From Inquilinus limosus (GTDB taxonomy: Bacteria > Pseudomonadota > Alphaproteobacteria > DSM-16000 > Inquilinaceae): a stretch of DNA of 64,000 nucleotides. Of this stretch, positions 7,547 to 16,906 are shown piece after piece; within the stretch, counting starts at the first letter, position 1; each line of letters opens with the position of its first letter. A model generated the notes under the pieces. The model was given only the letters and a program-made list of their open reading frames with translations. It made no database searches and was not told the origin of the DNA. The stretch is taken from NCBI RefSeq assembly GCF_002195995.1, contig NZ_NHON01000003.1, forward strand, positions 124,001-188,000, written 5' to 3'. A program made the translations under genes and the position numbers.

Positions 7547-8581
7547 TCAATGGATTTGGCGGAGCAAATCGCTGTAGAGAACACCACGGTCCGTATGGGC
7601 TCGAAGAGATTGCGGATGTGGCCTTGTCGCAATCGCCTCGCGAACCTCTCTTGGAGAGTAGCCGTAGATCTGCCGGAAGCTGCGGCTGAACTCCGCAGCG
7701 CTTGAGAAGCCGGCTTCATAACCGATTTCCTTGATCCGGAGGACTTCGCTCAGATCCGCAAGCCTCGCATGGGCGTGGGCGAGGCGCCGCCGCTTGATGA
7801 AGCGGTCTACGCCGCCGAAGGGCTCGAACAGCCGATAGACCTGTCGCCGCGACATGCCGAAGTGCCGGCCGATCTGGTCTGCCGACAGGGAGGAATCATG
7901 GAGATGATCCTCGACGTATCGCTTCACCCGCTGGACCAGGACCTGAGCGATCGGCCTCTGTGCTTCCATCAGAGCATCTCGCGTCGGAGCAAGACAGGCG
8001 GCAATCATCGCCTGCGTGGCGGCAACCATGTGAGGCGCATCGGCCGGGGTAAATTCCGACATCCGATGGGTAAGGCTGATGATGTGATCCGCGAGAAGCC
8101 CGGCGAGCGGGCCGGGTACCGACCGGGCATTGAGGGGTTCGGCCAGCGCCGAGGCTCTGCCCAGGCTATCCCGCGGCAGAACGATAAAGCTTATGTCGGC
8201 ATCAGTGTGCAACCCCTCCCATGGCTGCCCGTGATCGTGTGTGAAGACCTTCCCAGACGGAATATCTTCCAAAAGAGATATCTTGCCGCGTCGGTAAACC
8301 AAGAAGCAGAAGTGATCGATCGGATTCCTGCGAATCTCTGAAGCTGAACGAATATAGCTGGAGGCTGCGACTCGTCTCGTTGCAACCAACATAGACCCTA
8401 GAACGGCCATACGATCTTCCATATGGAACCCATGAGCCGAATCATCGTTGGCAGGAACGATGTGCGCGAACTCGCTTTCGTATGCGACGGCAGCCTCAGC
8501 CTGCTCGGCCGGCGACAAGCCTCGGGTCGAAAACGACACCGGTGACGGATTCCGTATATTTTCTTGATGCGCCGTGTCCAT
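7547..8581 (-). CDS. AraC-family transcriptional regulator
   Basis: This is a 344-residue regulator. The N-terminal two thirds is an AraC_binding-type ligand domain (RNPIDHFCFLVYRRGKISLLEDIP...). The C-terminal about 100 residues form the two helix-turn-helix AraC domain: SADQIGRHFGMSRRQVYRLF followed by IKEIGYEAGFSSAAEFSRSFRQIYGYSPREVRE. I chose ATG 8581, preceded by GGGAG; an upstream in-frame start at 8620 is possible. It stands alone, reading towards 7547. The target is unknown; the closest genes are the RTX gene across a 0.9-kb gap and the two-component operon. Confidence 0.9.
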   Translation of the reverse strand: MDTAHQENIRNPSPVSFSTRGLSPAEQAEAAVAYESEFAHIVPANDDSAHGFHMEDRMAVLGSMLVATRRVAASSYIRSASEIRRNPIDHFCFLVYRRGKISLLEDIPSGKVFTHDHGQPWEGLHTDADISFIVLPRDSLGRASALAEPLNARSVPGPLAGLLADHIISLTHRMSEFTPADAPHMVAATQAMIAACLAPTRDALMEAQRPIAQVLVQRVKRYVEDHLHDSSLSADQIGRHFGMSRRQVYRLFEPFGGVDRFIKRRRLAHAHARLADLSEVLRIKEIGYEAGFSSAAEFSRSFRQIYGYSPREVREAIATRPHPQSLRAHTDRGVLYSDLLRQIH

Positions 8582-9470
8582 GATCGGTGCTCCCAACTGT
8601 CTATGTCGAGCTGTCGCCAAGCATGGCGTCGCCGCTGGCGTGACGGAGTTGGCACTTCTCGGTAATTGTGATCTCGAGCTGCGGGTTGCTGATCGCGAGA
8701 TCCGTCGCCACCAGCGGCCCGACTGCGGCTGCTGGAGCCTTCACCAAGCTTCGCTTTTTACCCGGCTCCGCTTGAGCCAGATGGTCCGCAGGCGAGTTGT
8801 GGGTTCAAAATCGTGAATCGTCTCCTGCACGGTTGATTTAAACATTTAGATCAAATTTTAGATAATTTGCAACAACCGCTATAGGCCTTTTTGGCCTATC
8901 CGTGACAGGCGTGTCAAAGTGACGCTAGAGAATCAAGAAAATCCAATGGGTTAGAAGCATAGGCAAGCAACCGGACAGACTGGCGGCGGCCAGTTCGGAG
9001 CAGGCGATGGCGAGATCAGTAAGCGGGAGATGGCCGTTCCCTATCAACCAGGACCACTTCGTCGTCCGGGTCAGCGTGGTCTAGTGTGGCCTCGTGGGAG
9101 CATCGGGTCTGCAGGGCACACGAAACGGATTTGGCTAAAATTGCATACAATCTGGCACGCATCGCCAACACTTCATGCGCCCCCTGGAATCGAACAGATA
9201 TATATTCAAATCGAACTCGTACCGAGGGTCGGGAATGGCCTCATCGCCAAACCTATTGGTCGTTATTGCATGACACTCCAAGCGTAGCTTGAAATCAAAG
9301 ACAGTTTCTGCGGCCGAAGATACTGGGCGGAACGCCTTCCAGTACTATCAGAAATCGAGCGTCACCTGCTGATGACGGTGCGTGACCGCTCGCTCGGGGC
9401 GGAGACAACGACCAATCCTGCCCCAAACCTCGAGTTCTGATGAAAATAAACCTTGGGAAGGCTACTTTAA
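8582..9470. other. Gene-poor 0.9-kb stretch before the RTX gene
   Basis: No convincing gene is seen; the short frames at 9030-9292 lack ribosome sites and family resemblance. The region is AT-richer than its surroundings (notably 8820-8900). It contains the perfect inverted repeat ATAGGCC-TTTTT-GGCCTAT at 8881-8899 and GTGACAGGCGTGTCAAAGTGAC just after it, which could be operator or hairpin sequence. It probably holds the promoters of the AraC gene and the RTX gene. Confidence 0.6.
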
Positions 9471-11738
9471 ATGACGATCTCTCCTGAACTGAAGAACATT
9501 CTTGGAATTCAGCACGAATTCTATGGAACAGAAGCCAGAGATGAAATTACAGGCACTGCTCAGAATGACTATATTGAAGCTAAAGGAGGCGGGAACGGAG
9601 CTTGGAATGGCGTTTTCACCGGTGGGAATGGCTACGAGAAACTGAATGGAAATGGCGGAAGCGATACGATCGGCTATTCCGAGTCGTCCGGGGGCGTCAC
9701 GGTAGATCTCGGAAAGGTTGAGGCTTATTGGGCAGGCTCATCGATTGTTTACGCGGGTCTCAATTTCACCATCGGAGCGGCGTGGCGCACCATTGAGGCT
9801 TTTGTCAAAACTGTGGTTTCTCTTGGACAGGTCAACGACTGGGATAAGGTTTTTGAGAACAACTATTTTACCGCTATTCATGCCTCGGGCGGCGACGCCA
9901 ATGGGACCGATGGGAACAATGTCGATGTCGCCATTGGATTCGCCAATGTGGTGGGATCCAATTACGACGACAGCCTGACTGGCGACGTGGAGAGCAACAA
10001 GCTGGTTGGCCTGGACGGCACGGATATCTTGAACGGTGGGGATGGCGACGATCTCCTGATCGGCGGCAACGGGGCCGACAAGCTCGACGGTGGCGCCGGC
10101 ATCGATACCGCCAACTATCAGCTCTCCACCAGTGCCGTGACGGTGAACCTGGCCAGCGGAACCGGCGCCGGCGGCGAGGCCGAGGGCGATACCCTGGCCA
10201 ATATCGAGAATGTCGTCGGCAGCCGGAGCAACGACACCCTCATCGGCAATGCCGGCGCCAACACGTTGCAGGGCGGAGACGGCAACGATGTGCTCCAGGG
10301 CGGTGCCGGCGCGGACCGTCTCGACGGCGGTGCCGGCGTCGACACCGCCAGCTACTACGCCAGCAATATCGGGGTCTCGGTCGATCTGTCGACCGGCAAG
10401 GGCAGCGGCGGTGAGGCCCAGGGCGATGTCCTGGTGGGGATTGAGAACCTGTCCGGCAGTCAGGGCAACGACACCCTCGTCGGCGACACCGGCGCCAATA
10501 CGCTGGCGGGATGGAATGGCAACGACGTGCTCCGCGGCGGCGCCGGCGCGGACCGTCTCGACGGCGGTGCCGGCGTCGACACCGCGAGCTACTACACCAG
10601 CAATATCGGGGTCTCGGTCGATCTGTCGACCGGCAAGGGCAGCGGCGGTGAGGCCCAGGGTGATGTCCTGGTGAGGATCGAGAACCTGTCCGGCAGTCAG
10701 GGCAACGACACCCTCCTCGGTGACGGCGGCGCCAACACGCTGCAGGGGTGGAGCGGCGACGATGTGCTCCGCGGCGGCGCCGGCGCGGACCGTCTCGACG
10801 GCGGCGCCGGCACCGACACCGTGAGCTACTTCACCAGCAAGGTCGGGGTCTCGGTCGATCTCGGCGCCCACACCGCCTCAGGCGGCGACGCCCAGGGCGA
10901 TACTCTCGGCAGCATCGAGGGGCTTCGCGGCTCGGCCTTTGCCGACAAGCTGACCGGCGATGGCGGCAGCAACACCATCGGCGGCGGCGACGGCAACGAC
11001 GTGATCGATGGCGCAGGTGGTGCCGATAACCTCTGGGGTGAACGTGGCGATGATTCGCTTCAGGGTGGCGCCGGTGACGACAAGCTCACCGGCGGCGACG
11101 GCGCTGACGTGCTCGACGGCGGCACCGGCATCGACACGGCCTACTACGACAAGAGCGGCGGCGGCGTGACCATCGATCTCGGCAGCCACATCGCCTTCGG
11201 CGGTGAAGCCCAGGGCGACACGCTGATCAACATCGAGAACGTCTACGGCTCGGCCCTCACTGACAGTCTGACCGGGGATGGTGGGGCGAATTACCTCGTC
11301 GGCCTCGGGGGGAACGACACCCTGGTCGGAGGGACCGGGAACGACCGTCTCGACGGCGGCCTGGGGAACGACAAGCTTGAAGGCGGGGCCGGGGCGGACA
11401 CTCTTCATGGCGGCGTCGGGGCTGATGCCTTCGTCTATCGCAACGTGTCCGACAGCACGGTCGGTGTCCTCGGGCGCGACGTCATCGACGACTTCCAGGC
11501 CGGCGACAAGATCCACCTGGGGATGATCGATGCCGACGGCAATTCCAGCAATGGCGACACCGCCTTCACCTTCACCGCCGGCGGCACCTTCACCGGAACC
11601 GGCCATGAGGTGATCGCGGTCGACGGCGGCAACGGCATGACCACGGTCTATGGTGACCTCAACGGCGACCGTCAGGCTGATTTCGCTATCAACGTGCAGA
11701 CGGACCACTCCCTGACCGCAGCGGATTTCCTACTATAG
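9471..11738 (+). CDS. RTX (hemolysin-type calcium-binding) secreted protein
   Basis: This is a 755-residue protein made almost entirely of GGxGxDxL nonapeptide repeats that form calcium-binding beta-rolls. It has no N-terminal signal peptide. The C-terminus (ADAFVYRNVSDSTVG... DVIDDFQAGDKIHL... LTAADFLL) is a serralysin-type C-terminal domain and type I secretion signal. No catalytic domain is visible: the first about 150 residues (HEFYGTEARDEITG... plus a non-repetitive segment at about 85-145) do not match an enzyme I know. Four units repeat every 237 bp. Ribosome site GGGAAGG lies 9 bases before ATG 9471. The first about 450 bp are AT-richer than the rest, perhaps of different origin. No ABC/MFP secretion genes lie nearby. 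A strong terminator follows. Confidence 0.93.
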   Translation: MTISPELKNILGIQHEFYGTEARDEITGTAQNDYIEAKGGGNGAWNGVFTGGNGYEKLNGNGGSDTIGYSESSGGVTVDLGKVEAYWAGSSIVYAGLNFTIGAAWRTIEAFVKTVVSLGQVNDWDKVFENNYFTAIHASGGDANGTDGNNVDVAIGFANVVGSNYDDSLTGDVESNKLVGLDGTDILNGGDGDDLLIGGNGADKLDGGAGIDTANYQLSTSAVTVNLASGTGAGGEAEGDTLANIENVVGSRSNDTLIGNAGANTLQGGDGNDVLQGGAGADRLDGGAGVDTASYYASNIGVSVDLSTGKGSGGEAQGDVLVGIENLSGSQGNDTLVGDTGANTLAGWNGNDVLRGGAGADRLDGGAGVDTASYYTSNIGVSVDLSTGKGSGGEAQGDVLVRIENLSGSQGNDTLLGDGGANTLQGWSGDDVLRGGAGADRLDGGAGTDTVSYFTSKVGVSVDLGAHTASGGDAQGDTLGSIEGLRGSAFADKLTGDGGSNTIGGGDGNDVIDGAGGADNLWGERGDDSLQGGAGDDKLTGGDGADVLDGGTGIDTAYYDKSGGGVTIDLGSHIAFGGEAQGDTLINIENVYGSALTDSLTGDGGANYLVGLGGNDTLVGGTGNDRLDGGLGNDKLEGGAGADTLHGGVGADAFVYRNVSDSTVGVLGRDVIDDFQAGDKIHLGMIDADGNSSNGDTAFTFTAGGTFTGTGHEVIAVDGGNGMTTVYGDLNGDRQADFAINVQTDHSLTAADFLL
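10083..11030 (+). repeat. 237-bp tandem repeats inside the RTX gene
   Basis: CTCGACGG(T/C)G marks recur at 10083, 10320, 10557 and 10794, exactly 237 bp (79 codons) apart; the next occurs at 11112 after a 27-codon insertion. Units 2 and 3 are nearly identical at DNA level over about 170 bp, implying recent duplication or gene conversion. Confidence 0.9.
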
Positions 11739-11760
11739 CTGCGGGCCTCGGCACCAACCG

Positions 11761-11786
11761 GGGGCGGGGAAACCCGCCCCTTTTTT
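11761..11786 (+). terminator. Rho-independent terminator of the RTX gene
   Basis: Perfect stem GGGGCGGG / CCCGCCCC with a GAAA loop, followed by six T residues, 22 bp after the RTX stop codon. Confidence 0.95.
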
Positions 11787-12004
11787 GGGCCTATCTCGAG
11801 GAGTGGCTGTCGAGGCACGGGTCACGATCGTCTAGCACTGAGTCAGATCGTTCAGTCAGGATCAACCCAAACGCCAGAGATATCCAATTGCTCGCGCAAT
11901 TGGAGCCCGGCCGACCTTTCCGATCCCAGATCGCAATCCGTGCTCGATCGACCGAGACCGACCTGCAATCCGCTCACGGGTCTATCCGTGCACGGTGCAC
12001 CCGG

Positions 12005-12754
12005 TCACGCAGGACTTTGCAGCCGCCGGTTCAGGTGAAGCAGCAGGATGCTCGCGGCGCCCGCGAAGAGCGTCAGCAGGAAGGTCAGGGCCATGATGAC
12101 GTCGATGTTGTGCAGGCCGATCGCGTTCATCAGCAGGAAGCCCAGGCCCCGCTGCGACGCGAACATCTCGCCCAGCAGCGTCCCGATCAGGGTCAGCGAG
12201 AAGCCGATCCTGAGGCCGGCGAAGATCTCCGGCATCGCCGCCGGCAGCAGCACGCGGGTGACCATCTCGAACGGCCCGAGGCCCATCACCCGGCCGCTCT
12301 TCACCAGGACCGGGCGGATGTTGCGCACCGCGCTGATGGTGAACAGCGCCACCGGGATGATGCCATGGATGGTGCCGAAGGCGATCTTGGCGGAGATGCC
12401 GAGGCCGAACATCAGCAGCAGGATCGGGTACAGCGTGATCTTCGGGATCGAATAGGCGGTGACGAGCATCGGCTCGAACACGTCGTTGGCGAAGCGGTTG
12501 ATGCCGAGGATGAAGCCGATCGCCAGGCCCCCCGCCACCGACAGCGCCAGCGCCACGCCGAAGGCCGTCGCCGTCTCCGCCAGATGCGGCCAGAACATGT
12601 CGGAGCCCAGCAGCGTCGCCGTGACCATCACGGTCTGCAGCGGCGAGCGCAGGGCAACGTCGCCGACCATCCAGTACAGCCCCTGCCAGATCGCGAGCAG
12701 GACCAGGATCAGCACCGCGCCGTTGCGCGATGAGCGAAGGGACGATGCGGTCAT
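12005..12754 (-). CDS. ABC transporter permease (SsuC/TauC type), second permease of cluster 1
   Basis: This is a 249-residue inner-membrane permease of the BPD_transp_1 family with about six transmembrane helices. The EAA-like cytoplasmic loop (FEMVTRVLLPAAMPEIFAGLRIGFS) contacts the ATPase. The start ATG 12754 overlaps the preceding permease stop by four bases (ATGA), so translational coupling is likely. It is the last gene of the leftward operon 18333-12005. Together with the other permease, the ATPase and the binding protein it forms an importer of the nitrate/sulfonate/taurine class, which in practice carries many small organic anions. The substrate is inferred only from the neighbouring hydratase and lyase genes. 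Confidence 0.92.
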   Translation of the reverse strand: MTASSLRSSRNGAVLILVLLAIWQGLYWMVGDVALRSPLQTVMVTATLLGSDMFWPHLAETATAFGVALALSVAGGLAIGFILGINRFANDVFEPMLVTAYSIPKITLYPILLLMFGLGISAKIAFGTIHGIIPVALFTISAVRNIRPVLVKSGRVMGLGPFEMVTRVLLPAAMPEIFAGLRIGFSLTLIGTLLGEMFASQRGLGFLLMNAIGLHNIDVIMALTFLLTLFAGAASILLLHLNRRLQSPA

Positions 12755-13503
12755 GCCAGCCCCCGCCGCGCCATCAGCGCCTTCTCCCACCGGCCCAGGG
12801 CGGCGTTGAGGGCGCCGGCCACCACCAGGACGAGGACGATCAGCGGGTACATGGTCGCGTTGTCGAAATTGTTGTAGGCGAAGCTGATCTCGTAGCCCAT
12901 GCCGCTCGACGACATGATGAACTCCGCCCCGATGATGCCGATCAGCGAATAGGCCACGGCCAGCTTGGCGCCCGACAGGATGTAGGGCGAGGCATAGGGC
13001 AAGGTGATGCGCCACGCCGTCTCCAGCGTGCCGAAGCGGGCGATCCGGGCCGACTTCATCAGCACGCGCGGCACGCGGTCCAGCCCGTTCAGCGTGCTGA
13101 CGATGACGCCGACGACGCCGAGCGCCGTGCCGATGAAGATCTCCGGCGCGTCGCCGAGGCCGAACAGGATGATCAGCAGCGGGTAGAAGGCGAAGATCGG
13201 GATCGCGTAATAGGTCGCGAACAGCGGGTCCAGCGCCTCGCGAACCGCCTTGACGCGATGGATCGCGATCGCCGCGGCGACGCCGATGGCCATGGCCAGC
13301 AGGAAGGCGATGGCCGCGTTGCCCAGCGTCTTGGCGATCGCCGCGTTGAGCGAGCCCGAGGCCAGCATCCGCCAGATGTCCAGGACCATGACATGGGGCG
13401 GCTGCATGGTCAGCTTGTCGATCACGCCGGTGAGGCAGAGCACCTCCAGCAGCGCGACGAGGCCGATGACGAGGCCGATCCGCCAGAGCGCCGCAGGCTT
13501 CAT
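12751..13503 (-). CDS. ABC transporter permease (SsuC/TauC type), first permease of cluster 1
   Basis: This is a 250-residue membrane protein, same family as its downstream neighbour but clearly diverged, so the channel is probably a heterodimer. Hydrophobic helices are seen throughout (LWRIGLVIGLVALLEVLCL, AFLLAMAIGVAAAIAI). The EAA loop reads LETAWRITLPYASPYILSGAKLAVAYS. The start ATG 13503 shares ATGA with the ATPase stop. Two dissimilar permeases in one SsuABC-type operon is less common than the single permease seen in the second cluster. Confidence 0.92.
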   Translation of the reverse strand: MKPAALWRIGLVIGLVALLEVLCLTGVIDKLTMQPPHVMVLDIWRMLASGSLNAAIAKTLGNAAIAFLLAMAIGVAAAIAIHRVKAVREALDPLFATYYAIPIFAFYPLLIILFGLGDAPEIFIGTALGVVGVIVSTLNGLDRVPRVLMKSARIARFGTLETAWRITLPYASPYILSGAKLAVAYSLIGIIGAEFIMSSSGMGYEISFAYNNFDNATMYPLIVLVLVVAGALNAALGRWEKALMARRGLA

Positions 13504-14327
13504 GGTTGCCTCCCGCCGCCCGGCCTGCCGATGGCCTTGATCGATTCCTCGCGCAGCGCGCCCCACAGCCGGGCCGTGATCGTCCCGAACCGCTCCTCCT
13601 GCACGATGCGGCTGTCGCGGTCGCGCGGCCAGCCGGTCTCGACGATGTCGATCAACCGCCCGGGCCGGGCCGACATGATGCCGATGCGGTCGGACAGCAT
13701 GGTCGCCTCGTCCAGCGCATGGGTGATCAGGAAGATGGTGGCGCCGGTCTTGCGCCAGAGATTGAGCACCTCGTCGCCCATCAGCAGGCGCGTCTGCTGG
13801 TCCAGCGCGGCGAAAGGCTCGTCCAGCAGGATCAGCCGCGGCTCGGTCACCAGCGTGCGGGCGATGCAGACTCGCTGGCGCATGCCGCCCGACAGCTGCG
13901 ACGGATAGCTGCGGGCGAAGGGCGCCAGCCCCATCATCGCCAGCGCGCGCTCGATCCGGGCCTCGCGCTCGCCCTTGCCCAGCTTCATCCGCCTGAGGCC
14001 GAAGGCGATGTTGTCAACCACCGACAGCCACGGGAAGGACGCATCCTCCTGGAACACCACGCCGACCCCGTCCGGGATCTGCCCGGCGATCGGCCGCCCC
14101 TCGAAGGCGACCTCGCCGCGAGAGGCGGTGGACAGGCCGGCGATCAGCTCCAGCAGGGTCGACTTGCCGCAGCCGGACGGCCCGACGACGGAGAAGAACT
14201 CGCCGCGCCGCAACTCCAGGTCGATCGGCCCCAGCGCGTGGATCGGCTCCGCTGACTTGCCCGGCGGGGGGAAGACCTTGTCGACACCCCGCAGCGAGAC
14301 CTGGGCCAGGTTGGTCATCATGTTCAT
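13500..14327 (-). CDS. ABC transporter ATP-binding protein (SsuB/TauB type), cluster 1
   Basis: This is a 275-residue ATPase with Walker A GPSGCGKST, Q-loop VFQED, signature LSGGMRQRV, Walker B LILLDEPFAALD and the switch histidine in LITHALDEA. The start ATG 14327 overlaps the stop of the binding-protein gene by four bases. It energises uptake through the two permeases downstream. The first 25 residues hold a short hydrophilic lead before the nucleotide-binding fold. Family assignment is firm; the imported compound is not known. Confidence 0.95.
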   Translation of the reverse strand: MNMMTNLAQVSLRGVDKVFPPPGKSAEPIHALGPIDLELRRGEFFSVVGPSGCGKSTLLELIAGLSTASRGEVAFEGRPIAGQIPDGVGVVFQEDASFPWLSVVDNIAFGLRRMKLGKGEREARIERALAMMGLAPFARSYPSQLSGGMRQRVCIARTLVTEPRLILLDEPFAALDQQTRLLMGDEVLNLWRKTGATIFLITHALDEATMLSDRIGIMSARPGRLIDIVETGWPRDRDSRIVQEERFGTITARLWGALREESIKAIGRPGGGRQP

Positions 14328-15322
14328 TGCAATGCCTTCAGGTCGTCCGGCAGGAACCGGGTGTCGACGAGGCTCTTGGCGTCGACGTCGCCGGAGATCG
14401 CGCCGACCATCTTCTGCACCTCGATCGCCTTCTCCAGCCCGCCGAGATGGATCTGCCCCGGCCCCCAGTAGTCGAGCCCGTCGGTCTTGCTGGAGATCAG
14501 CGCGCGCACCGCGTTCCGCGCCACCTCCGGCTCCAGGTTGTAGGCCTTGGCGACGATGTCGCCGGCCTCGTCCGGATGGTCCTTCATGAACTGCACGGCC
14601 TTGATCCGGGCGCGGATGACGCCGCGGATGAAGTCGCCCTTGCTGTCCGCCTGCGACATCGAGGCGACGCCGACCACATTGGCGATCGGCGGCAGGATCT
14701 CGGTCGCCCGGGCGATCGGCCGGTACTGGTCCTTGTATTTCGACCACAACGGCTCGGGCACCGGTGCGGCGTCGACCAGGCCGGAATCCAGCGCCGCCAC
14801 GCCCTCGCCGAAGCCGCCGGTCTTCACCAGCTCGACATCCTCGGTCTTCAGCCCGCCGGACTGCAGCACCAGGGTGGCCAGCGCCTGGCTGGTGGAGCGG
14901 GGATTGGTGTAGCCGATTTTCTTGCCCTTCAGGTCGGCGACGGTCTTGATCGGGCTGTCGGGCTTCACCGCCCAGACGAATTCGGCGACGGTCAACACGT
15001 TGTCGCTGATGATCTTGACGTCGGCGCCCTGCTGGATCGCCGCGATCACCGCGTTCGGGTTGACCTCGGCATAGGGTGCGCTGCCGGCCAGCATGTTGCG
15101 CAGCGTCGTGCCGCCGCCGGCCGAGGACAGGATGCCGGTGACGTCCGCCCCCTCCTCCTTGAAGAAGCCCTTGGCCATGGCCACCGCGAAGGGCATGCCG
15201 TTGGCCGAGACGCCGTAGTTGCTGACCACGATGTCGTCGGCCCGGGCGGTGCCTGCGGCGACCGTGCCGGCCAGGGCGCAGGCTGCGGCGATCCGTGCCA
15301 GCGTCGAAAGCGCTCTTCCCAT
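14324..15322 (-). CDS. NMT1/SsuA-type periplasmic substrate-binding protein, cluster 1
   Basis: This is a 332-residue protein with a clear Sec signal peptide (LARIAAACALAGTVAAGTARA before DDIVVSNY). The type II periplasmic binding fold shows ADLKGKKIGYTNP and the motif GGGTTLRNMLAGSAPYAEV typical of the ABC NMT1/taurine-binding group. GGGAGGATC lies just before ATG 15322. It sits 61 bp after the lyase gene, the only real gap in the operon, so an internal promoter is possible. It is only distantly similar to the two binding proteins at 20715 and 26153, which resemble each other. Confidence 0.93.
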   Translation of the reverse strand: MGRALSTLARIAAACALAGTVAAGTARADDIVVSNYGVSANGMPFAVAMAKGFFKEEGADVTGILSSAGGGTTLRNMLAGSAPYAEVNPNAVIAAIQQGADVKIISDNVLTVAEFVWAVKPDSPIKTVADLKGKKIGYTNPRSTSQALATLVLQSGGLKTEDVELVKTGGFGEGVAALDSGLVDAAPVPEPLWSKYKDQYRPIARATEILPPIANVVGVASMSQADSKGDFIRGVIRARIKAVQFMKDHPDEAGDIVAKAYNLEPEVARNAVRALISSKTDGLDYWGPGQIHLGGLEKAIEVQKMVGAISGDVDAKSLVDTRFLPDDLKALQ

Positions 15323-15383
15323 CTGATCCTCCCTTGTTGTCTGCCGGCGGCGGGACCGTCCGCCGCCGTCGATGATTTCGCGA

Positions 15384-16283
15384 TTACACCGTCTCGGCCG
15401 GCGCGCCCGCCGTCTCGATCGCCCGCCAGCCGGACAACTTCACCGCCCGGTCCAGCCCCGCCCGTGCCGGCGCGGCCTGGGCGAAGGGCGTCAGCGCCTC
15501 GATCCCGTCGGCATGGCGGCGCAGGGCCGACAGCCCGTCCTGCAGGGCGCCGACGGCGCGCAGCAGCAGGCTGGAGGGGTACGACACCTGGGTGAAGCCC
15601 ATGGCGCCGAGATCGCCCGGCGACAGCCAGGGCGTGTCGCCGCCCTCGAACATCGCGGCGGACAGGAAGGCGCCCTTGAACGCCGCCCCGACCCGGCGGT
15701 AGTCGGCCTCGGTCCGCAGCCCGGCGATGAAGACGCCGTCGACGCCCAGCGCCAGGAACCGCTCCGCCCGCCGCATCGCGGCGTCGAGGCCGAGCGGACC
15801 GTAGGCGTCGGTGCGGCCGATGACGAAGGTCTCCGGGTTGCGGCGGACCGCCAGCGCCGTGCGCAGCTTGGCCTCGATCACCGCCTCATCCGCCACCGCC
15901 GCGGCCTTCTCCGCCCGCTGCTGCTTGCGGTCGCGGTCCTGGTCCTCGAGCAGGAAGCCGCTGACCCCGATCGCCTCATAGGCGGCGACGGTGCGGGCCA
16001 CGCTCTTGACATCGCCATAGCCGTCATCGGCATCGGCGAGGAACGGCAGGCAGGACGCGGCGGCAATGTCACGCAGCCCCTCCACCATGTCGGTCAGGCC
16101 GATCAGCCCGATGTCGGGATAGGCGTGGCGCGCCGCCAGCAGGGCCGAGCCGCCGACCGTGAAGGCGTTGAAGCCGGCATCCTCGATCAGCCGGGCCGAC
16201 AGGGCGTCATGCGCCAGCGGCGTGACCAGCGGCGTCTCGCGCTCGAGCGCATGGCGGAAGGACGGTCTGTGCACGGGTCTCAT
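15384..16283 (-). CDS. Isocitrate lyase/PEP mutase superfamily enzyme
   Basis: This is a 299-residue alpha/beta-barrel enzyme. Family signs: LVTPLAHDALSARLIEDAGF near the N-terminus, the metal-binding DADDGYGD, VAAYEAIGVSGFLLEDQ, and IGRTDAYGPLGLDAAMRRAERF. Members cleave or form C-C or P-C bonds next to a carboxylate (methylisocitrate, dimethylmalate, oxaloacetate, PEP). The catalytic-loop motif K-x-C-G-H of isocitrate and methylisocitrate lyases is absent: after LLEDQ the loop reads DRDRKQQRAEKAA. It is therefore probably not a classic lyase and could be an oxaloacetate-decarboxylase-like or new enzyme. It overlaps the LeuD-like gene by four bases, so it probably acts on the product of that hydratase. 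Confidence 0.88.
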   Translation of the reverse strand: MRPVHRPSFRHALERETPLVTPLAHDALSARLIEDAGFNAFTVGGSALLAARHAYPDIGLIGLTDMVEGLRDIAAASCLPFLADADDGYGDVKSVARTVAAYEAIGVSGFLLEDQDRDRKQQRAEKAAAVADEAVIEAKLRTALAVRRNPETFVIGRTDAYGPLGLDAAMRRAERFLALGVDGVFIAGLRTEADYRRVGAAFKGAFLSAAMFEGGDTPWLSPGDLGAMGFTQVSYPSSLLLRAVGALQDGLSALRRHADGIEALTPFAQAAPARAGLDRAVKLSGWRAIETAGAPAETV

Positions 16284-16906
16284 CCCTGTTCGGCGGCGTA
16301 GAGCCAGGCGCGGTCGGCGCTGGCCGTGGCGTAATAGGCCTCGATCTCGTCGGCATGGCGCAGCGTGGTGTCGATGGCATCGTCGCCACGGATCAGCGGC
16401 TGGGCCAGCGCGTCCGGCACCTGGAGGCCGTAGCTGGTGCCATCCGGCGCCGCGATGGTCCGCGCCGGCAGGTCGACGCGATAGACCGGGCTGCCGGCAT
16501 GGCGGCTGGCGGATTGCGCCAGCGCCGCCAGCGTCGCCGGATCGACCAGCCCGGCCAGCAGGCCGCTGCGGAACGCGTTCTCGTAGAAGATGTCGGCGAA
16601 GCTGGGGGCCAGCACGCAGCGGATGCCGAATTGCAGCAGCGCCCACACCGCGGCCTCCCGCGATGACCCGCAGCCGAAATTCTCCTCGGCCAGCAGGATC
16701 TTCGCCGACCGGAAGGGCGGGCGGTTCAGCACGAAGCCCGGCCGCTCCCGCCCGTCCGCGTCGTAGCGGTCGCCGCCGAACAGGCCGCGGCCGTAATCGG
16801 CCGTGGCCGTGCGCAGCCAGGCGGAGGGGATGATCGCGTCGGTGTTGATGTTGGCGGACAGCATCGTCGCCATGACGCCTTCGACGGCGGTGAAGGGCTG
16901 TCTCAT
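16280..16906 (-). CDS. Aconitase-family small subunit (LeuD-like), cluster 1
   Basis: This is a 208-residue swivel-domain subunit. Recognisable pieces are [66 protein letters not shown] and RSGLLAGLV. It is of bacterial LeuD length and pairs with the large subunit whose gene it overlaps by four bases (ATGA at 16906). The pair would hydrate or isomerise an unsaturated or 2-hydroxy di- or tricarboxylic acid. Given the lyase and importer beside it and a second paralogous pair 6 kb away, I think it is catabolic and not the leucine-biosynthesis enzyme, but this is inference. Confidence 0.9.
   Translation of the reverse strand: MRQPFTAVEGVMATMLSANINTDAIIPSAWLRTATADYGRGLFGGDRYDADGRERPGFVLNRPPFRSAKILLAEENFGCGSSREAAVWALLQFGIRCVLAPSFADIFYENAFRSGLLAGLVDPATLAALAQSASRHAGSPVYRVDLPARTIAAPDGTSYGLQVPDALAQPLIRGDDAIDTTLRHADEIEAYYATASADRAWLYAAEQG

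Noticed and set aside
9030-9292. Short plus-strand frames before the RTX gene
   Set aside because: No ribosome site, no family signs, and two overlapping frames are equally open.
9738-11708. Minus-strand frames antisense to the RTX gene
   Set aside because: Repetitive composition mirrors the RTX codons; no start signals or family resemblance.
15384-16283. Methylisocitrate or isocitrate lyase assignment
   Set aside because: The K-x-C-G-H catalytic loop is absent, so only the superfamily is claimed.
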